5,747 bases of DNA from an uncultured Alphaproteobacteria bacterium (GTDB lineage Bacteria > Pseudomonadota > Alphaproteobacteria > Rs-D84): assembly GCA_937900435.1 (NCBI GenBank), contig CALCEG010000042.1, positions 1 to 5,747 on the forward strand. Direction: 5' to 3'. The notes under the pieces were generated by a model. That model searched no databases and was not told where the DNA came from. It worked only from the letters and a program-made list of their open reading frames with translations. The translations under genes and the position numbers were made by a program. How positions within the stretch are numbered: the stretch's first letter is position 1; the number at the start of each line of letters is the position of its first letter. Positions 5,346 through 5,747 of this stretch are shown here, piece by piece.

Positions 5346-5747
5346 ATGAAAGAAGATGCATACAAACAGGTTCAATATTTGCGCGATGGGATGGAAGAAT
5401 TCCTGGCCGATGAAGACAAACTCATCGCCAATGGCGCACCGCGCCTGCGTGGGGAACAGTACCTTGCGCTGGGCGCATTGACCAAGCTGTCCGACCCCCA
5501 AATTGCGGCCAGTTATTACAAACTGCCCACTGGGTTTGGTAAAACCGTAATGTTTTCATACATGGCCCAGGCATATCTGACCCAGGCGCGCCGCAATGGC
5601 GACACAAAAAAACTGGTTATATTGGTGCCACGTCTGAATTTGATTAACCAAACCAGCGATAAACTGGACAGCTTTGCCGGATTTAGCGCATCGGAATTTA
5701 GCGGCCGCACCAAGGACACCGATGCAAATATCGTCATTTCAACATAC
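5346..5747 (+). CDS. SF2 DEAD/DEAH-type helicase, N-terminal part (runs off the window)
   Basis: 134 codons are open to the window's end. After a charged N-terminal helix, residues 32-46 (PRLRGEQYLALGALT) resemble the segment before motif I in ResIII/DEAD-type superfamily 2 helicases. Motif I (Walker A) is complete at 60-67, LPTGFGKT, with K66 and T67 for ATP binding. Motif Ia-like text follows at 90-103 (LVILVPRLNLINQT). The last residues, NIVISTY (128-134), fit the strand leading to motif Ib. The DEAD/DEAH box and the second RecA domain lie beyond the window, so whether this is a DNA repair helicase, a restriction-type translocase or an RNA helicase cannot be decided. The start is clear: AGGAGA sits five bases before the ATG, with an extended -10 promoter upstream. 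It is divergent from the 74-aa membrane-protein gene. Codons look somewhat richer in G+C than in the operon genes, by eye only. Confidence 0.92.
   Translation, partial: MKEDAYKQVQYLRDGMEEFLADEDKLIANGAPRLRGEQYLALGALTKLSDPQIAASYYKLPTGFGKTVMFSYMAQAYLTQARRNGDTKKLVILVPRLNLINQTSDKLDSFAGFSASEFSGRTKDTDANIVISTY

Noticed and set aside
5229..5737. Minus-strand open frames at 5229-5501, 5422-5607 and 5516-5737
   Set aside because: They oppose the helicase start, whose promoter, Shine-Dalgarno sequence and Walker A motif are clear.
1..5747. CRISPR array, tRNA/rRNA, insertion sequence or riboswitch
   Set aside because: No regularly spaced repeats, transposase reading frame, terminal repeats, tRNA-like cloverleaf or long structured leader was seen; leaders are only 20-35 bases.

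Overview
The window looks like AT-rich bacterial DNA, probably Gram-negative and possibly one of the uncultured gut alphaproteobacteria. That taxonomic guess rests only on protein style, on a YrbG-like exchanger and on codon preference, so it is weak. Genes are tightly packed, carry good Shine-Dalgarno sequences, end mostly in TAA and use the standard code. The left edge does not fit: bases 2-181 (minus) encode a clean piece of a trigger factor of Clostridia/Ruminococcus style, which stops abruptly inside the protein. A chimeric contig or a recombination junction near base 180 is the simplest reading.

Layout. Bases 2-181 (-) hold the trigger factor piece. Bases 184-336 (+) hold the 3' remnant of an unknown gene, interrupted by one in-frame TAA. 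Bases 349-1119 (+) encode an unrecognised cytoplasmic HExxH putative metallopeptidase. A strong bidirectional hairpin at 1177-1206 separates it from a convergent CaCA-family cation/Ca2+ exchanger at 1204-2136 (-). The 170-base gap after that holds the exchanger promoter, an 8-bp perfect palindrome and a terminator.

A three-gene minus-strand operon follows (4874 down to 2306). It encodes two RimJ/RimL-type GNAT acetyltransferases and a 486-aa protein that joins a complete histidine phosphatase domain to an ADP-ribosyltransferase-like domain of the 'polyvalent protein' type. Each junction is a one-base stop/start overlap (TGATG, TAATG), so the three proteins are probably translated together. 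The operon has its own promoter (TTGGAA, 17 bp, TAAAAT) and terminator.

Upstream lies a monocistronic 74-aa protein with two predicted membrane segments (5196-4972, -). It is transcribed divergently from an SF2 DEAD/DEAH-type helicase that starts at 5346 (+) and runs off the window. Both have visible extended -10 promoters in the shared 149-base gap.

The most unusual item is the phosphatase/ADP-ribosyltransferase-like fusion coupled to two acetyltransferases. All three activities modify or demodify other molecules, so a small modification or conflict cassette is possible, but this is inference. The rest is ordinary chromosomal content.
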